This document shows positions 34,967-44,029 of a DNA stretch of 64,000 nucleotides, piece by piece. The position numbers and the translations under genes were made by a program. The stretch lies in assembly GCF_000002425.4 (NCBI RefSeq), contig NC_037258.1:15889604-15953603 (forward strand). The letters run 5' to 3'. This DNA comes from Physcomitrium patens (Eukaryota; Streptophyta; Bryopsida; Funariales; Funariaceae). Under the pieces are notes generated by a model. That model saw only the letters and a list, made by a program, of their open reading frames with translations, was not told where the DNA came from and did no database searches. Every line of letters starts with the position of its first letter. The first letter of the stretch is position 1.

Positions 34967-35399
34967 TGTCACGGACACAAAATACAAACTTGAAATCTAA
35001 CAAGAAGTTCAAGAAGAAGTGGCAGAACTAGATTAAACAGATGAGTACAAGAACAACACCAGAAAGGTGAGCTAGAACTCCAAGAGATGTGTTGTCGAGA
35101 CTGAAGAACCCTTCAGCCTCGACTCCTACATATACTACTGAATAGGAAGCTTCTCGAGCTACTTCCGCTAACTAGGACGCTTCTCCAACAACTTCTACTA
35201 ATTAGGAAACTTCTCGAGCAACTTCCTAGAATCTATCAGAATATTTTAGAACCTTCTAAGAATATTCTAGAACCTTCTAAGAGAATCTTTAGGGAATATT
35301 CTAAGAATCTTCTAGAACCTTCTAAAGGAATCTTTAGAGAATCTTTAGAGAATATTCTAGAAGAATATTCGAAGAATCTTCCAATGTATGTCCATGACA
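34967..35399 (-). mobile_element. 3' LTR of element A
   Basis: 433 bp. On the minus strand it starts TGTCATGGACATACATTGG and ends TGTGTCCGTGACA, so its ends form an inverted repeat. The U3 part carries the heat-shock-element array; a TATA-like GTATATGTAG lies at about 35,127-35,136. Confidence 0.95.
35239..35381. promoter_or_regulatory. Cluster of heat-shock elements in the 3' LTR of A
   Basis: GAA and TTC units alternate with two-base spacing, the binding pattern of heat shock factors. GAATATTCTAGAACCTTC (35,260-35,277) and GAATCTTCTAGAACCTTC (35,305-35,322) each have four perfect units; 35,350-35,362 has three, with pairs at 35,294, 35,363 and 35,374; 35,239-35,256 has four with one changed base. 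The cluster lies 19-161 bases into the LTR, about 100 bases before the TATA-like box. Binding is inferred. Confidence 0.75.
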
Positions 35400-35413
35400 T
35401 CACCTCCTCTTCT
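35400..35413 (-). other. Polypurine tract of A
   Basis: Minus-strand AGAAGAGGAGGTGA directly precedes the 3' LTR. Confidence 0.8.
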
Positions 35414-35449
35414 AACTTCGAGGTCTCCGAGAAGCAATGTTGTTATCAG

Positions 35450-35803
35450 TCAATACCAACGCAAGAAAATGAAAATCTGTCGCATCACATCCGTTATGAA
35501 TTCCAATTGTTGTTCGCGAGGCAAATGATTCATCGGCCCTTGGAGCCAACGGTAGTGACCAACACCTTCAACCTCTGACCAAGCGTGGACTTCTGTGTCT
35601 TCATTGGGAAATTGTCCTCCAAACACACCTTTTGGCTGACCGTCGTAGGCAGGCTCGACCTCAAATACAATTACTAGCGATCTGTTGCTCGGTATCCTCC
35701 GACGTCGTCGTGGTGCAGGCGGTTCTTCATCTCGCGGTCGTCTTCGTGAGCTAGTCGCTTGAGATGACATAACAAGTGTAGTATCTTGACTATCCATGTC
35801 CAA
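35450..35803 (-). CDS. ORF3 of element A, conserved, function unknown
   Basis: 117 residues, starting at an ATG 120 bases after the pol stop and ending 50 bases before the 3' LTR. The N-terminal third is basic (SSRRRPRDEE, PRRRRR), suggesting nucleic-acid binding or nuclear targeting. The rest is a compact domain with RSLVIVFEVEP and a well-marked GHYRWLQGPMNHLPREQQ. Elements B and copy F carry homologues (B at 60,929-61,351, F at 45,344-45,448), which argues for selection. It is not a known gag, pol or env domain to me and has no membrane segment. It could be made from a spliced or subgenomic RNA, as it lies downstream of pol in the same element. Confidence 0.75.
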   Translation of the reverse strand: MDMDSQDTTLVMSSQATSSRRRPRDEEPPAPRRRRRIPSNRSLVIVFEVEPAYDGQPKGVFGGQFPNEDTEVHAWSEVEGVGHYRWLQGPMNHLPREQQLEFITDVMRQIFIFLRWY

Positions 35804-35923
35804 AGGCTAAAATGATGAGAGCAAACTATAGTTGCTAACAAAGTTCTACACTATCGAACTATGGGTTTTGGAGGTGCCCTCCCCCCTTTTTATGCTACTT
35901 GATGAGCAAGCTTCAACAAGAAG

Positions 35924-38900
35924 CTATCGTTGAATCGGCTTAGGTTTATGAGGATATCGTTGATGAAATTCTTGTACCTTTTTTGGTGCATTGGCAAGAT
36001 TTTCGGCACGCTCCCACGTTCGTTCATTGATGTCGTATCCACTCCAATGCACTAAATACTCCAATTTTCTCCTATTACGCCGTGAATCTAGTACCTTTTC
36101 CACCTCGTATTCCTCATGGTTTTCAATTTCGATACTTGGTGGCGGACTTTGTACTCTTTGGGGAAAAGCTGACTCTCGATAAGGTTCCAACAAAGACACG
36201 TGAAAGACTGGATGTACCTTCATAGTAGCTGGTAACTCCAGACGATATGCCACCGGATTGATCTGCTTCCCGATAACAAATGGCCTTAATCTCCGATAGT
36301 CCAATTTGTCACATGGCCGCTTGGTCTTGATATTCCGTCGAAGAAGCCATACTTTACTTCCAACTTTAAAAGTAGGCGCCTCATTTCGATATTTATCTGC
36401 AGATGCCTTGTAACTCTCTTGGGCAGATTGCAATTGAAGCTTCAACGTCGCTTGAAGCTCCGATAGTTGCTTCACAAATCCTTCAGCTGCTGGGTTGTTA
36501 TTTGCTGAAGAACTCAATAAATCGAGCTTGGGGTGGTATCCGTAGTTGGAGAAGAATGGTGTTTGTTGAGTTGACGCATGAAGAGTGTTGTTGTATGCGA
36601 ACTCAGCAAGCGGTAGATATGCAGTCCAATCATCTTGTTGATAGTTGATGCTGCATCGTAAATATTGCTCCAAAACTTGATTCACACGCTCCATTTGACC
36701 GTCAGTTTGAGGATGAAAAGCCGAAGAGAGTTTAATATCCACCTTCAATATCTCAAAGAGGGACCTCCAAAACTTGGATACAAACTGAGTACCTCGATCT
36801 GACACGATATCATCTGGTAGGCCATGATAACGATATATGTTATCAAGAAAGAGTCTTGCGGTGTCTTCACTTGACGATGTTTTCTTGCAAGGCACGAAAT
36901 GCGCCATCTTTGTAAATCGATCCACCACAACAAAGATGCTATCAAATGAATTCGATGGCGGTAGGTCCGTAATGAAGTCCATAGAAACTGAAGACCATGG
37001 TCGGTGCGGAATAGGCAATGGCTGGAGAAGTCCATACGGACGATGTCGAGGGATCTTGGATCTTGAACAAATATCACAAGAAAGGACAAATTCCTTCACA
37101 TCCTTCCACATTTGGGGCCACCAAAAATCTCGTGAAATGAGCTCCAAAGTCTTGTTGAATCCAAAATGTCCCGCAGCTGGAAAGTCGTGGCGAGATTGAA
37201 GTACTCGGAGTCGAGTTGGTCCTTTCGGGATATACAACCGCTCCTCAAAATACAGAAGATCTCCCTCCACCTTAAACTTGTCATTATCGATACGTTGTTT
37301 GATGTCAAGAGCTATAGAATCCTCAATGGTCGCAGTACGTACCTCGCTGAGGAAGCCGTCATCGATAGTTGCAACAGTAGCAAAAATCCTGAATTTTTCT
37401 GGTTTCAACAATGTTGTACATTGTTGATCAAACGCTGCTTCTCCAGCCTTTGGCGCAAGATACGATCTCCTCGATAATGCGTCAGATAATCCTTGCTGTT
37501 TTCCAGGGCGGTAGGTGATAATAAAGTCAAATCGTGATAGAGACATATTCCATCGAGCTTGACGACGATTCAAAATTCGAGCTGTCATGAAGTACTCCAA
37601 ATTCTTGTGGTCCGTATAAACAGTCACTGGATGTGCAGCTCCTTCGAGGAAGTGACGCCACTCTTGGAAGGCATCCACTATAGCAAGCAGCTCTTTGTCG
37701 TGGATCTCGTAGTTGATCTCAGCAGCAGAGAACTTTCGTGAATAGAACGCAACTGGGTGAAGCTTCTTGTCTATGCCCATCTGTGAAAGCACAGCTCCCA
37801 AAGCAAAATCTGAAGCATCGGTCTCTAAATAGAAAGCCTTTGCAAAGTCAGGGTGTACCAAGATTGGAGCCGTAGTGAATGCCGTCTTGAGATCTTGAAA
37901 TGCTTTTGCTGCTTGTGATCCCCATTCGAGCTTGTCTTTGCTTGTTAGACACGTGAGTGGTGCAGCAACTTGAGAATAATTCTTGATGAAGATCCGATAG
38001 AAATTAGCAAATCCAAGAAAACACTGAACATCTCTAACCGTCTTCGAAACTTCCCAAGATATAATTGCTTCTACCTTTTTTGGATCCATCTTCAAGCCCT
38101 CTGTAGTCGCAATGAAGCCCAAAAATTCCATCTCATTCTGGTGAAATTGACACTTCTCCAACTTGGCGTAGAGTCCTCGTTCGCGTAGTTTTTCAAGAAC
38201 CAAACAAACGTGCTTCTCATGTTCTTTTTCATTCTTGGAAAATATCAAAATATCATCCAGATAGATGACAACAAAGTCATCGAGGTACTCCCGAAAGATG
38301 TCGTTCATCATATGCTGAAAGACCGCTGGAGCATTAGTAAGACCAAAAGGCATGACATTGTACTCAAAATGGCCATACCTTGTACGAAAGGCTGTCTTCC
38401 ATTCATCTCCTTCTTTGATTCGCACAAGGTTGTAGGCTCCTCTTAAATCAATCTTTGTAAAAATCCTTGCACGTCCAAGTTGATCTAAGAGGCCGGAGAT
38501 CAAAGGTAAGGGATAGCGATTTTTCTTGGTCACCTTGTTGAGTCCTCGGTAGTCCACGCACATCCGCAGTGAGCCATCCTTTTTCTTCACGAATAGGATT
38601 GGTGCTCCAGCTGGCGACTTTGAATGTCGAATAAAATTCTTGACTAGATTCTCATCGATGTACTTCCGCAATTCTGCCAACTCCGTCTGCGATAGGTTGT
38701 ATATTGGACCAAAAGGTGGTTGCGCTCCTTCCTCTAAGTCTATGGCGCAATCATATGGTCGATGTTCCGGCAGTATATCGGCGTTCTTCTTCTGAAACAC
38801 GTCTTCAAAATCCCTATATTGCTCTGGTATATTCGATGTTGAGATATTCTCGCCGCTAATTGGAGCTGCATAAATGACAAATGGTGCGCCTTCCTTGGAC

Positions 38901-39394
38901 GATCTTAGGAACGCTCTCACTCCAATAAACATGGATTTCTTCATGTAGGTTCTACCAACAGGTTTATTATTATTTTTTTCACGAAATGTTATCCTTCGTA
39001 GCCTCCAATCAATGGACGGATTATGATCTTCTAACCAAGAAAGACCAAGGATAACAGGGCTTGATGGGGTTCTAATAATATTAAAAATAACGTGACTACT
39101 ATGGTCCTTAAACACCACTTCTATAGGTTCTGATTCGTGGGTAATATTGCTTGACAATAAGGGTCGTCCATCTATCACCTCTACGTGAACAGGTTTGGAC
39201 TTCTGTACTAAACGGATCTTGTGGCGTTTAGCAAATTCTTCATCTAAAAAACAAGTAGATGCCCCCGAATCCAATAAAGCTAAAGTTTTTTGTTTTTGAG
39301 GGCCTAAAAACAAAAGAATTGTAAAACAACGGGCAGGTTGGACAGAGAAGGAGGAACCTGATTGTTGTCGTGATATTAGATTGTCCAGCCGCAC
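35924..39394 (-). CDS. Pol polyprotein of element A (PR-RT-RH-IN-chromodomain)
   Basis: 1,156 residues counted from a GTG codon; the frame actually continues upstream, overlapping the end of gag at -1, so frameshifting rather than this codon is the likely start. Domains: aspartic protease with LLDSGAS (DSGA 42-45); RT about 245-430 with KIDLRGAYNL and YLDD 378-381; RNase H about 515-640 with ETDASDFALGA and YTDHKNLEYF; integrase zinc finger (H736, H743, C773, C776), catalytic D806, D866 and E902 (spacing 59 and 35, DDX35E); GPY/F-like module about 1031-1055; chromodomain about 1094-1145 (VEKVLDSRRNRRKLEYLVHW, GYDINERTWE). All key residues are present. The chromodomain places it among chromoviruses; it probably reads histone marks during integration. 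Confidence 0.95.
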   Translation of the reverse strand: MRLDNLISRQQSGSSFSVQPARCFTILLFLGPQKQKTLALLDSGASTCFLDEEFAKRHKIRLVQKSKPVHVEVIDGRPLLSSNITHESEPIEVVFKDHSSHVIFNIIRTPSSPVILGLSWLEDHNPSIDWRLRRITFREKNNNKPVGRTYMKKSMFIGVRAFLRSSKEGAPFVIYAAPISGENISTSNIPEQYRDFEDVFQKKNADILPEHRPYDCAIDLEEGAQPPFGPIYNLSQTELAELRKYIDENLVKNFIRHSKSPAGAPILFVKKKDGSLRMCVDYRGLNKVTKKNRYPLPLISGLLDQLGRARIFTKIDLRGAYNLVRIKEGDEWKTAFRTRYGHFEYNVMPFGLTNAPAVFQHMMNDIFREYLDDFVVIYLDDILIFSKNEKEHEKHVCLVLEKLRERGLYAKLEKCQFHQNEMEFLGFIATTEGLKMDPKKVEAIISWEVSKTVRDVQCFLGFANFYRIFIKNYSQVAAPLTCLTSKDKLEWGSQAAKAFQDLKTAFTTAPILVHPDFAKAFYLETDASDFALGAVLSQMGIDKKLHPVAFYSRKFSAAEINYEIHDKELLAIVDAFQEWRHFLEGAAHPVTVYTDHKNLEYFMTARILNRRQARWNMSLSRFDFIITYRPGKQQGLSDALSRRSYLAPKAGEAAFDQQCTTLLKPEKFRIFATVATIDDGFLSEVRTATIEDSIALDIKQRIDNDKFKVEGDLLYFEERLYIPKGPTRLRVLQSRHDFPAAGHFGFNKTLELISRDFWWPQMWKDVKEFVLSCDICSRSKIPRHRPYGLLQPLPIPHRPWSSVSMDFITDLPPSNSFDSIFVVVDRFTKMAHFVPCKKTSSSEDTARLFLDNIYRYHGLPDDIVSDRGTQFVSKFWRSLFEILKVDIKLSSAFHPQTDGQMERVNQVLEQYLRCSINYQQDDWTAYLPLAEFAYNNTLHASTQQTPFFSNYGYHPKLDLLSSSANNNPAAEGFVKQLSELQATLKLQLQSAQESYKASADKYRNEAPTFKVGSKVWLLRRNIKTKRPCDKLDYRRLRPFVIGKQINPVAYRLELPATMKVHPVFHVSLLEPYRESAFPQRVQSPPPSIEIENHEEYEVEKVLDSRRNRRKLEYLVHWSGYDINERTWERAENLANAPKKVQEFHQRYPHKPKPIQR

Positions 39395-39399
39395 GGTTC

Positions 39400-40401
39400 C
39401 TACTGTGGCTGGGCGTCGTCGTTTTTCAGAATCATCGCACTTCTAGTCTTGACAGGGTGCCAATTTTGCTTCTTTGGGCAATTTCCAACCTTGTGACCTT
39501 CTTCTCCACAGTACAAACATAACCCTTCCTCCATACGCCGTTTCTTCTCTGTTGGAGTAAGAGATCGGACACGCGTCGTGTCGATTTGCATGTCTGTTGC
39601 CTCCGAATGTGAGTTTAAGCTATTTGCAGACATAGTCACATCGTAACGAGTCATTTGGTGTCTTGGACGTTGGTCTTGGCGACGCTGGAATAGGCGGTTG
39701 TCACACTTTACAGCTTGGCTAATGGCTTCGTTGAGCGTTTGAGGATCAGGAAGAGATAACAGCAAGTCCTTCACATCATCCTTCAAGCCCCAATAAAACT
39801 GACTCACCAACGCCTCTTCACCCCAATTAATGTCACTTGCCAATTGTCTGAAATCCGAGGCATAGACTGATGCAGAGCGTGTTCCTTGTCGTAGCGATCG
39901 GATCTTTGTTGTAGCCCATCGAACTTTATCATGCTCGCCAAATGCTTCTGCAAACGCCTCCAAGAACGTTTCAAAGTTGCTCAGGATTGGCGATCGCTTC
40001 TCGAACAAGGGAGTAAACCAAGACAGAGCTTGTGCTGTAAGCAAGGTTCCAACAAGCCCAACACGCGCTTCCTCCGTCGGATAACGTTCGGGCTGTAAAA
40101 TTTTTATCAACCTGATTTGGTTGACAAAACCTCGAAACTTGGAACGAGTTCCATCAAACTTATCCGGAAGACTAACTCGAGGCTCCTTTCGTTGTAGGAC
40201 TACTCGATCTTGTTGAAATGGAGGTAGAACTGCTTCTTCTGGCGCAGAAGTTTGAGGCTGATATGCTTTAGATGGCGCTATCCCAGATGCTCCATTGTTA
40301 TGGAGTCCTACCATGACTCCTTCGATCTCTGTTGTCCTATGTGACAATGAGGCAAGAGCATTTATGATGGCGTCTAGTTTGGATTCCAAACTTTCAGCCA
40401 T
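39400..40401 (-). CDS. Gag of element A
   Basis: 333 residues from an ATG about 300 bases downstream of the 5' LTR. It begins with a short helical segment (SLESKLDAIINALASL), then the gag core with PDKFDGTRSKFRGFVNQ and QFYWGLKDDVKDLLLSLP, and one CCHC zinc knuckle, CLYCGEEGHKVGNC (C295, C298, H303, C308). Gag assembles the cytoplasmic particle and packages RNA. The stop is at 39,400-39,402; pol overlaps at -1. The matching gag in B shares EKFDGTRSKFRGF. Confidence 0.95.
   Translation of the reverse strand: MAESLESKLDAIINALASLSHRTTEIEGVMVGLHNNGASGIAPSKAYQPQTSAPEEAVLPPFQQDRVVLQRKEPRVSLPDKFDGTRSKFRGFVNQIRLIKILQPERYPTEEARVGLVGTLLTAQALSWFTPLFEKRSPILSNFETFLEAFAEAFGEHDKVRWATTKIRSLRQGTRSASVYASDFRQLASDINWGEEALVSQFYWGLKDDVKDLLLSLPDPQTLNEAISQAVKCDNRLFQRRQDQRPRHQMTRYDVTMSANSLNSHSEATDMQIDTTRVRSLTPTEKKRRMEEGLCLYCGEEGHKVGNCPKKQNWHPVKTRSAMILKNDDAQPQ
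39421..39427 (-). promoter_or_regulatory. Possible -1 frameshift site between gag and pol of A
   Basis: Minus-strand G AAA AAC in the gag frame lies six codons before the gag stop. Slipping back one base here leads without stops into pol. B has A GAA AAC at exactly the same distance, and the -1 reading after it (R..P.T.GTV.L) is conserved. The heptamer is not fully canonical. Inference. Confidence 0.5.
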
Positions 40402-40469
40402 ATTAACGTCTTAACCTTCGGCTAACCTTCAGAAAGAAGAAAAAAGAGTTTTGACAAGAGGACAATATT

Positions 40470-40660
40470 GGTTCAGAGGAGAGTACTCCGCAACCTCTAA
40501 AACGCCTTAAGACTCCAAGATGAGGGGTAATCCATTCTCTCCAAGAAGAATAAGGCTCCAATATTGAGAAAGAAGAGATATCAGTTTAGAAGAGGGTAAT
40601 CCGCAACCTCTAAAACACTAGCACACCTTCAAGAAGAGGGGTAATCCACTCTCTAACAAG
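40470..40660 (-). repeat. Imperfect direct repeat in the leader of A
   Basis: CCGCAACCTCTAAAACG at 40,488 recurs at 40,601 as CCGCAACCTCTAAAACA, and each is followed by a GAGGGGTAATCCA.TCTCT stretch. The period is about 113 bp, between the PBS and gag. Its role, perhaps in packaging or translation, is unknown. Confidence 0.75.
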
Positions 40661-40669
40661 AAGGAACTA

Positions 40670-40681
40670 GCTCTGATACCA
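40670..40681 (-). other. Primer binding site of A (initiator Met tRNA)
   Basis: Minus-strand TGGTATCAGAGC is the exact complement of the plant initiator-Met tRNA 3' end. It begins 23 bases after the 5' LTR, further than the usual few bases. Confidence 0.85.
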
Positions 40682-40704
40682 GTGAAAATGCAGTCTCGAC
40701 AAAC

Positions 40705-41137
40705 TGTCACGGACACAAAATACAGACTTGAAATCTAACAAGAAGTTCAAGAAGAAGTGGCAGAACTAGATTAAACAGATGAGTACAAGAACAACACCAG
40801 AAAGGTGAGCTAGAACTCCAAGAGATGTGTTGTCGAGACTGAAGAACCCTTCAGCCTCGACTCCTACATATACTACTGAATAGGAAGCTTCTCGAGCTAC
40901 TTCCGCTAACTAGGACGCTTCTCCAACAACTTCTACTAATTAGGAAACTTCTCGAGCAACTTCCTAGAATCTATCAGAATATTTTAGAACCTTCTAAGAA
41001 TATTCTAGAACCTTCTAAGAGAATCTTTAGGGAATATTCTAAGAATCTTTTAGAACCTTCTAAAGGAATCTTTAGAGAATCTTTAGAAAATATTCTAGAA
41101 GAATATTCGAAGAATCTTCCAATGTATGTCCATGACA
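40705..41137 (-). mobile_element. 5' LTR of element A, with heat-shock elements
   Basis: 433 bp, promoter-bearing copy because A reads leftwards. It differs from the 3' LTR at three transitions; two fall in the HSE array (40,977-41,119) but the perfect four-unit GAATATTCTAGAACCTTC remains at 40,998-41,015. This copy would drive transcription. Confidence 0.95.
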
Positions 41138-41436
41138 ATCAGCACTTCATGTAAAATTTGAGTGTATTTGAATGATTCGATTGGAAGATATGAGTTGTTG
41201 AAGTTTGGAAATAACATTCCATAAGGATACATAAGGATTTAGAGTTTTTAATCATATTTTGGATATTTTTGGAAACTTAAGACTTATATGTTTGATGTAG
41301 TTGCTCCTAAAAATAATATATACATATATATATATATATATAAAAACTTGGTCTTTCTCATTTCAAGACTTGATTGAGCACTTAATAATAGCCAGGAGCC
41401 CAGTGCTTTCTTGATGCAAATTTTTTCTATACTGAT
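41138..41436 (+). mobile_element. D-type LTR, right part after element A
   Basis: After the duplicated ATCAG the LTR interrupted at 34,966 continues with GCACTTCATGTAAAATTTGA, matching the E5 LTR near 27,096, and ends near CTATACTGATA. Confidence 0.75.
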
Positions 41437-42652
41437 ATGGAATTGAAGGACTCACTTACTTGCATTTCCAGCCAATCTGGCACATGTTAAAGAATTCCAA
41501 CAAAGACTTCTTCCTATCTAATTCGAACTAATTAATTTTTTTTAACAAAAAAAAAAAAAAAAAAAAAAAAAAAACTATTTTTGAATTAAAAAGATTTCTA
41601 AGGCTCTATTAATCCTAAAAAACTAAAATCTATAAGAAAATTTAGAAGGTTACCTCTTTTTATATCTTCTTCATAGATTCTACCCTCCAATTCTTAACTT
41701 CCACTTCTTATATTCAAGAAATTTTCTAAAATTTCAAAGAAAGAAATAATTGACAAGGTTGAAGGATTTACTTGTTTGTAAGCTATTAATACTTTTTTCT
41801 CATTTTTTTATGGCAATTTTATCTATTTTGATTATTCTTCTTTTTTTTCTTCTTTTTTTTTTTCCAAATTTCTTCTATCTATCTTTTCTATCTAATTTTT
41901 CTTCTTAATATTATTCTTCTTATCTTATTGATGAAGAAATCCTTCTAAGATCTTGTTGGCTCCTCTTATATTACTTTTGTGAATAGAAGTAATATGAGGG
42001 ATAGAGGATGTGATTAAATCCCTCTACTGCTAAAGAAAGATCTTTCACTAAATTTTTATAAGAAGAAAAGAGATGGTATGAGGGGTAGAAGAGGTGATTA
42101 AATTCTCTTACTCCTAGAAAAATATCCTCAATAAGATAATGAAATCTTAAAGCCAAGCTTGACTACATATGCTTTTGGAACTAACAACCAACTTAAGAAA
42201 ACCACCAAGTAATGCTAACACTAATAATAAACTAATCAAATATTACTTAAGATTAAAAATAATAATATTACATAAAAAATCAATAATAAAGAAAATAAAT
42301 ATATATATATATATATATATATACTGAATTTATCTCAATACATAAAACTTATCATGCATGTAAAAGAAAAAAATAATATTAGTAAATAAAAGTAAGAGTA
42401 AGAATTAAAAAATAAATAAAAAACAATAAGACCAATAAAATGAGAAATTAAAATAAAATAAGAAATTAAAAATAAAATTTAAAATAAAAGCTAAAATAAA
42501 AGTTAAAATAAAATTTAAAATAAAAGTAAAAATTAAAATTAAATTAAAATTTAAAATATTATTTAAGTTTAGTTTTTTTAATTAATTAAATAATTATTTT
42601 AAAATATTATTATTACTATTATTTATATTTAATTTTTATTTTCTTCTTCTTC

Positions 42653-42683
<31 letters not shown>

Positions 42684-43379
42684 TTTAATATTGATTTTCT
42701 TTTGTTTTTATTTTATTTTATTTGATTTCTTTCTTTTTTTACATAAATATATATTTTTTATTTTATTTTTAATTATAATTTATTATAATTAAGAAGAAGA
42801 TTTTTAATAATTTCTTTTTTGTATATAACATAAAATCCAAAATGTAAATAATAAAATTTTGATTGTGGGCTCCGGAAGTGGTAAATCTCATTTTTACTAG
42901 AATCTTAGAAATTTCTCTGAAAATTCTTTAAAAAAATCTAAATAAACTCTAAAATTCTTATAATGGTTCTATAATATTAATATCAATTTAAAGCTATAAT
43001 TTTATATCTTGATGATTTTTTATAGTAATAAAATCAATTTAAATACACTATAAATCCTACTTTCTATATAAATAATTAAAAGACATGAGGTTCTTTCTTA
43101 TGCCTCTTCTAACTACTAACTAATATTTATATTTTATTTATAAGTAATATATATAGTTAGAAGGCCAATACAAATATTGACATTAGCAATTATCTCCCAA
43201 TATTCAATAATAAATAAAAAAATACTAAATCAACTAAGATAATTACCTCTAAGACTTATTAAGACTCTAATTCTATAATTATCATTCTAATTTTCTATTT
43301 TTTTAAAGATTTCTACACTATTCAGCATGTATTGTGGTTCTAAGTACTCCAAATGTATTTTTTTTATCCTAAAACAACT
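41437..43379. other. AT-rich, low-complexity DNA without genes
   Basis: It contains an A run (41,546-41,573), T-rich tracts (41,800-41,930), an imperfect duplication of about 56 bp with period 85 (41,993 and 42,078), (AT)n at 42,299-42,323, AAAATAAAAT-type tracts (42,360-42,560) and (TTA)n at 42,654-42,683. Similar A/T-tract DNA is seen at 62,640-62,900, so both may be old copies of one repeat. No coding frame supported. Confidence 0.6.
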
Positions 43380-44003
43380 AGTGAGTTGATTTGATGATTC
43401 ACAATTTATTTAAGATTTGATTTAGGATTTTTATGGGATTTATAATTCATTAGAATTTTATTAAGATTTGAACTAGGATTTGATTAAGGTTCAATTAGGA
43501 TTTTAATTAGGATTTTATTTAAGATTTTCTTAAGGTTCAATTAGGATTTTAATTATGATTTGATATAAGATTTTTTTAAGGTTCAATTATGACTTTAATT
43601 AGGATTTGATCTAATATTTGATTAAAATTTATTGTAATTTTAAGAAGGATTAAATTAGAATTTGATTAGGATTTATTTAGGATTTTTATTTTTAATATAT
43701 CTTTAAGATTTTTTATTTTTTTAAAAAATTATCTATTTTTAATATTTTAAAAATATTATTATTATTTCTTTAAAAGTTTATTTTTATACTTTTTATTTTA
43801 TTTTATTATTATTTTTAAAATTATTTTAGAACTTCTTTGTATTTTTTTTATAACTTCTTTTAAATTTATGTTAGATTGGTCATAGTTTGATTAGGATTAT
43901 TAAGGTTTATTTAAATTTTATTTGAAATTTTATTAGACTTGATAGAATTATTATTGCATTTCTACTTACTTTCTATAGCTAGGTACGCAATGTATTTTTA
44001 AGC
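43380..44003 (+). mobile_element. Decayed 3' portion of a G-type LTR
   Basis: A GATTTAGGATTTT/GATTAAGGTTCAATTAGG array is followed by TTTCTATAGCTAGGTACGCAATG and a CACATAAAAAAACA end, in the same order as the end of the LTR at 56,544-58,184. It joins the pol remnant F at about 44,030, much as that LTR interrupts B. Confidence 0.65.
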
Positions 44004-44029
44004 AAGAATACACATAAAAAAACAATGTT

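Larger units (their letters stand above)
34967..41137 (-). mobile_element. Element A: intact Ty3/gypsy chromovirus
   Basis: 6,171 bp, bounded by 433-bp LTRs and flanked by a perfect 5-bp duplication ATCAG (34,962-34,966 and 41,138-41,142). The LTRs differ at only three sites by eye, all transitions. Order on the minus strand: LTR, PBS, gag, pol (PR-RT-RH-IN-chromodomain), ORF3, PPT, LTR. It is clearly richer in G+C than its surroundings. All three reading frames are open, so this is the youngest and probably the only potentially autonomous element here. Confidence 0.95.

Noticed and set aside
36403..38446. Several open frames on the plus strand opposite the pol of A (for example 36,403-36,648, 36,837-37,199, 37,166-37,477)
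   Set aside because: They are mirror frames of the intact pol gene, with no recognisable domain.
41971..42156. Minus-strand frame with repeated phrases (FNHLFYPSYH, FNHILYPSYY)
   Set aside because: The repetition reflects an 85-bp period in low-complexity DNA; no start context or homologue.
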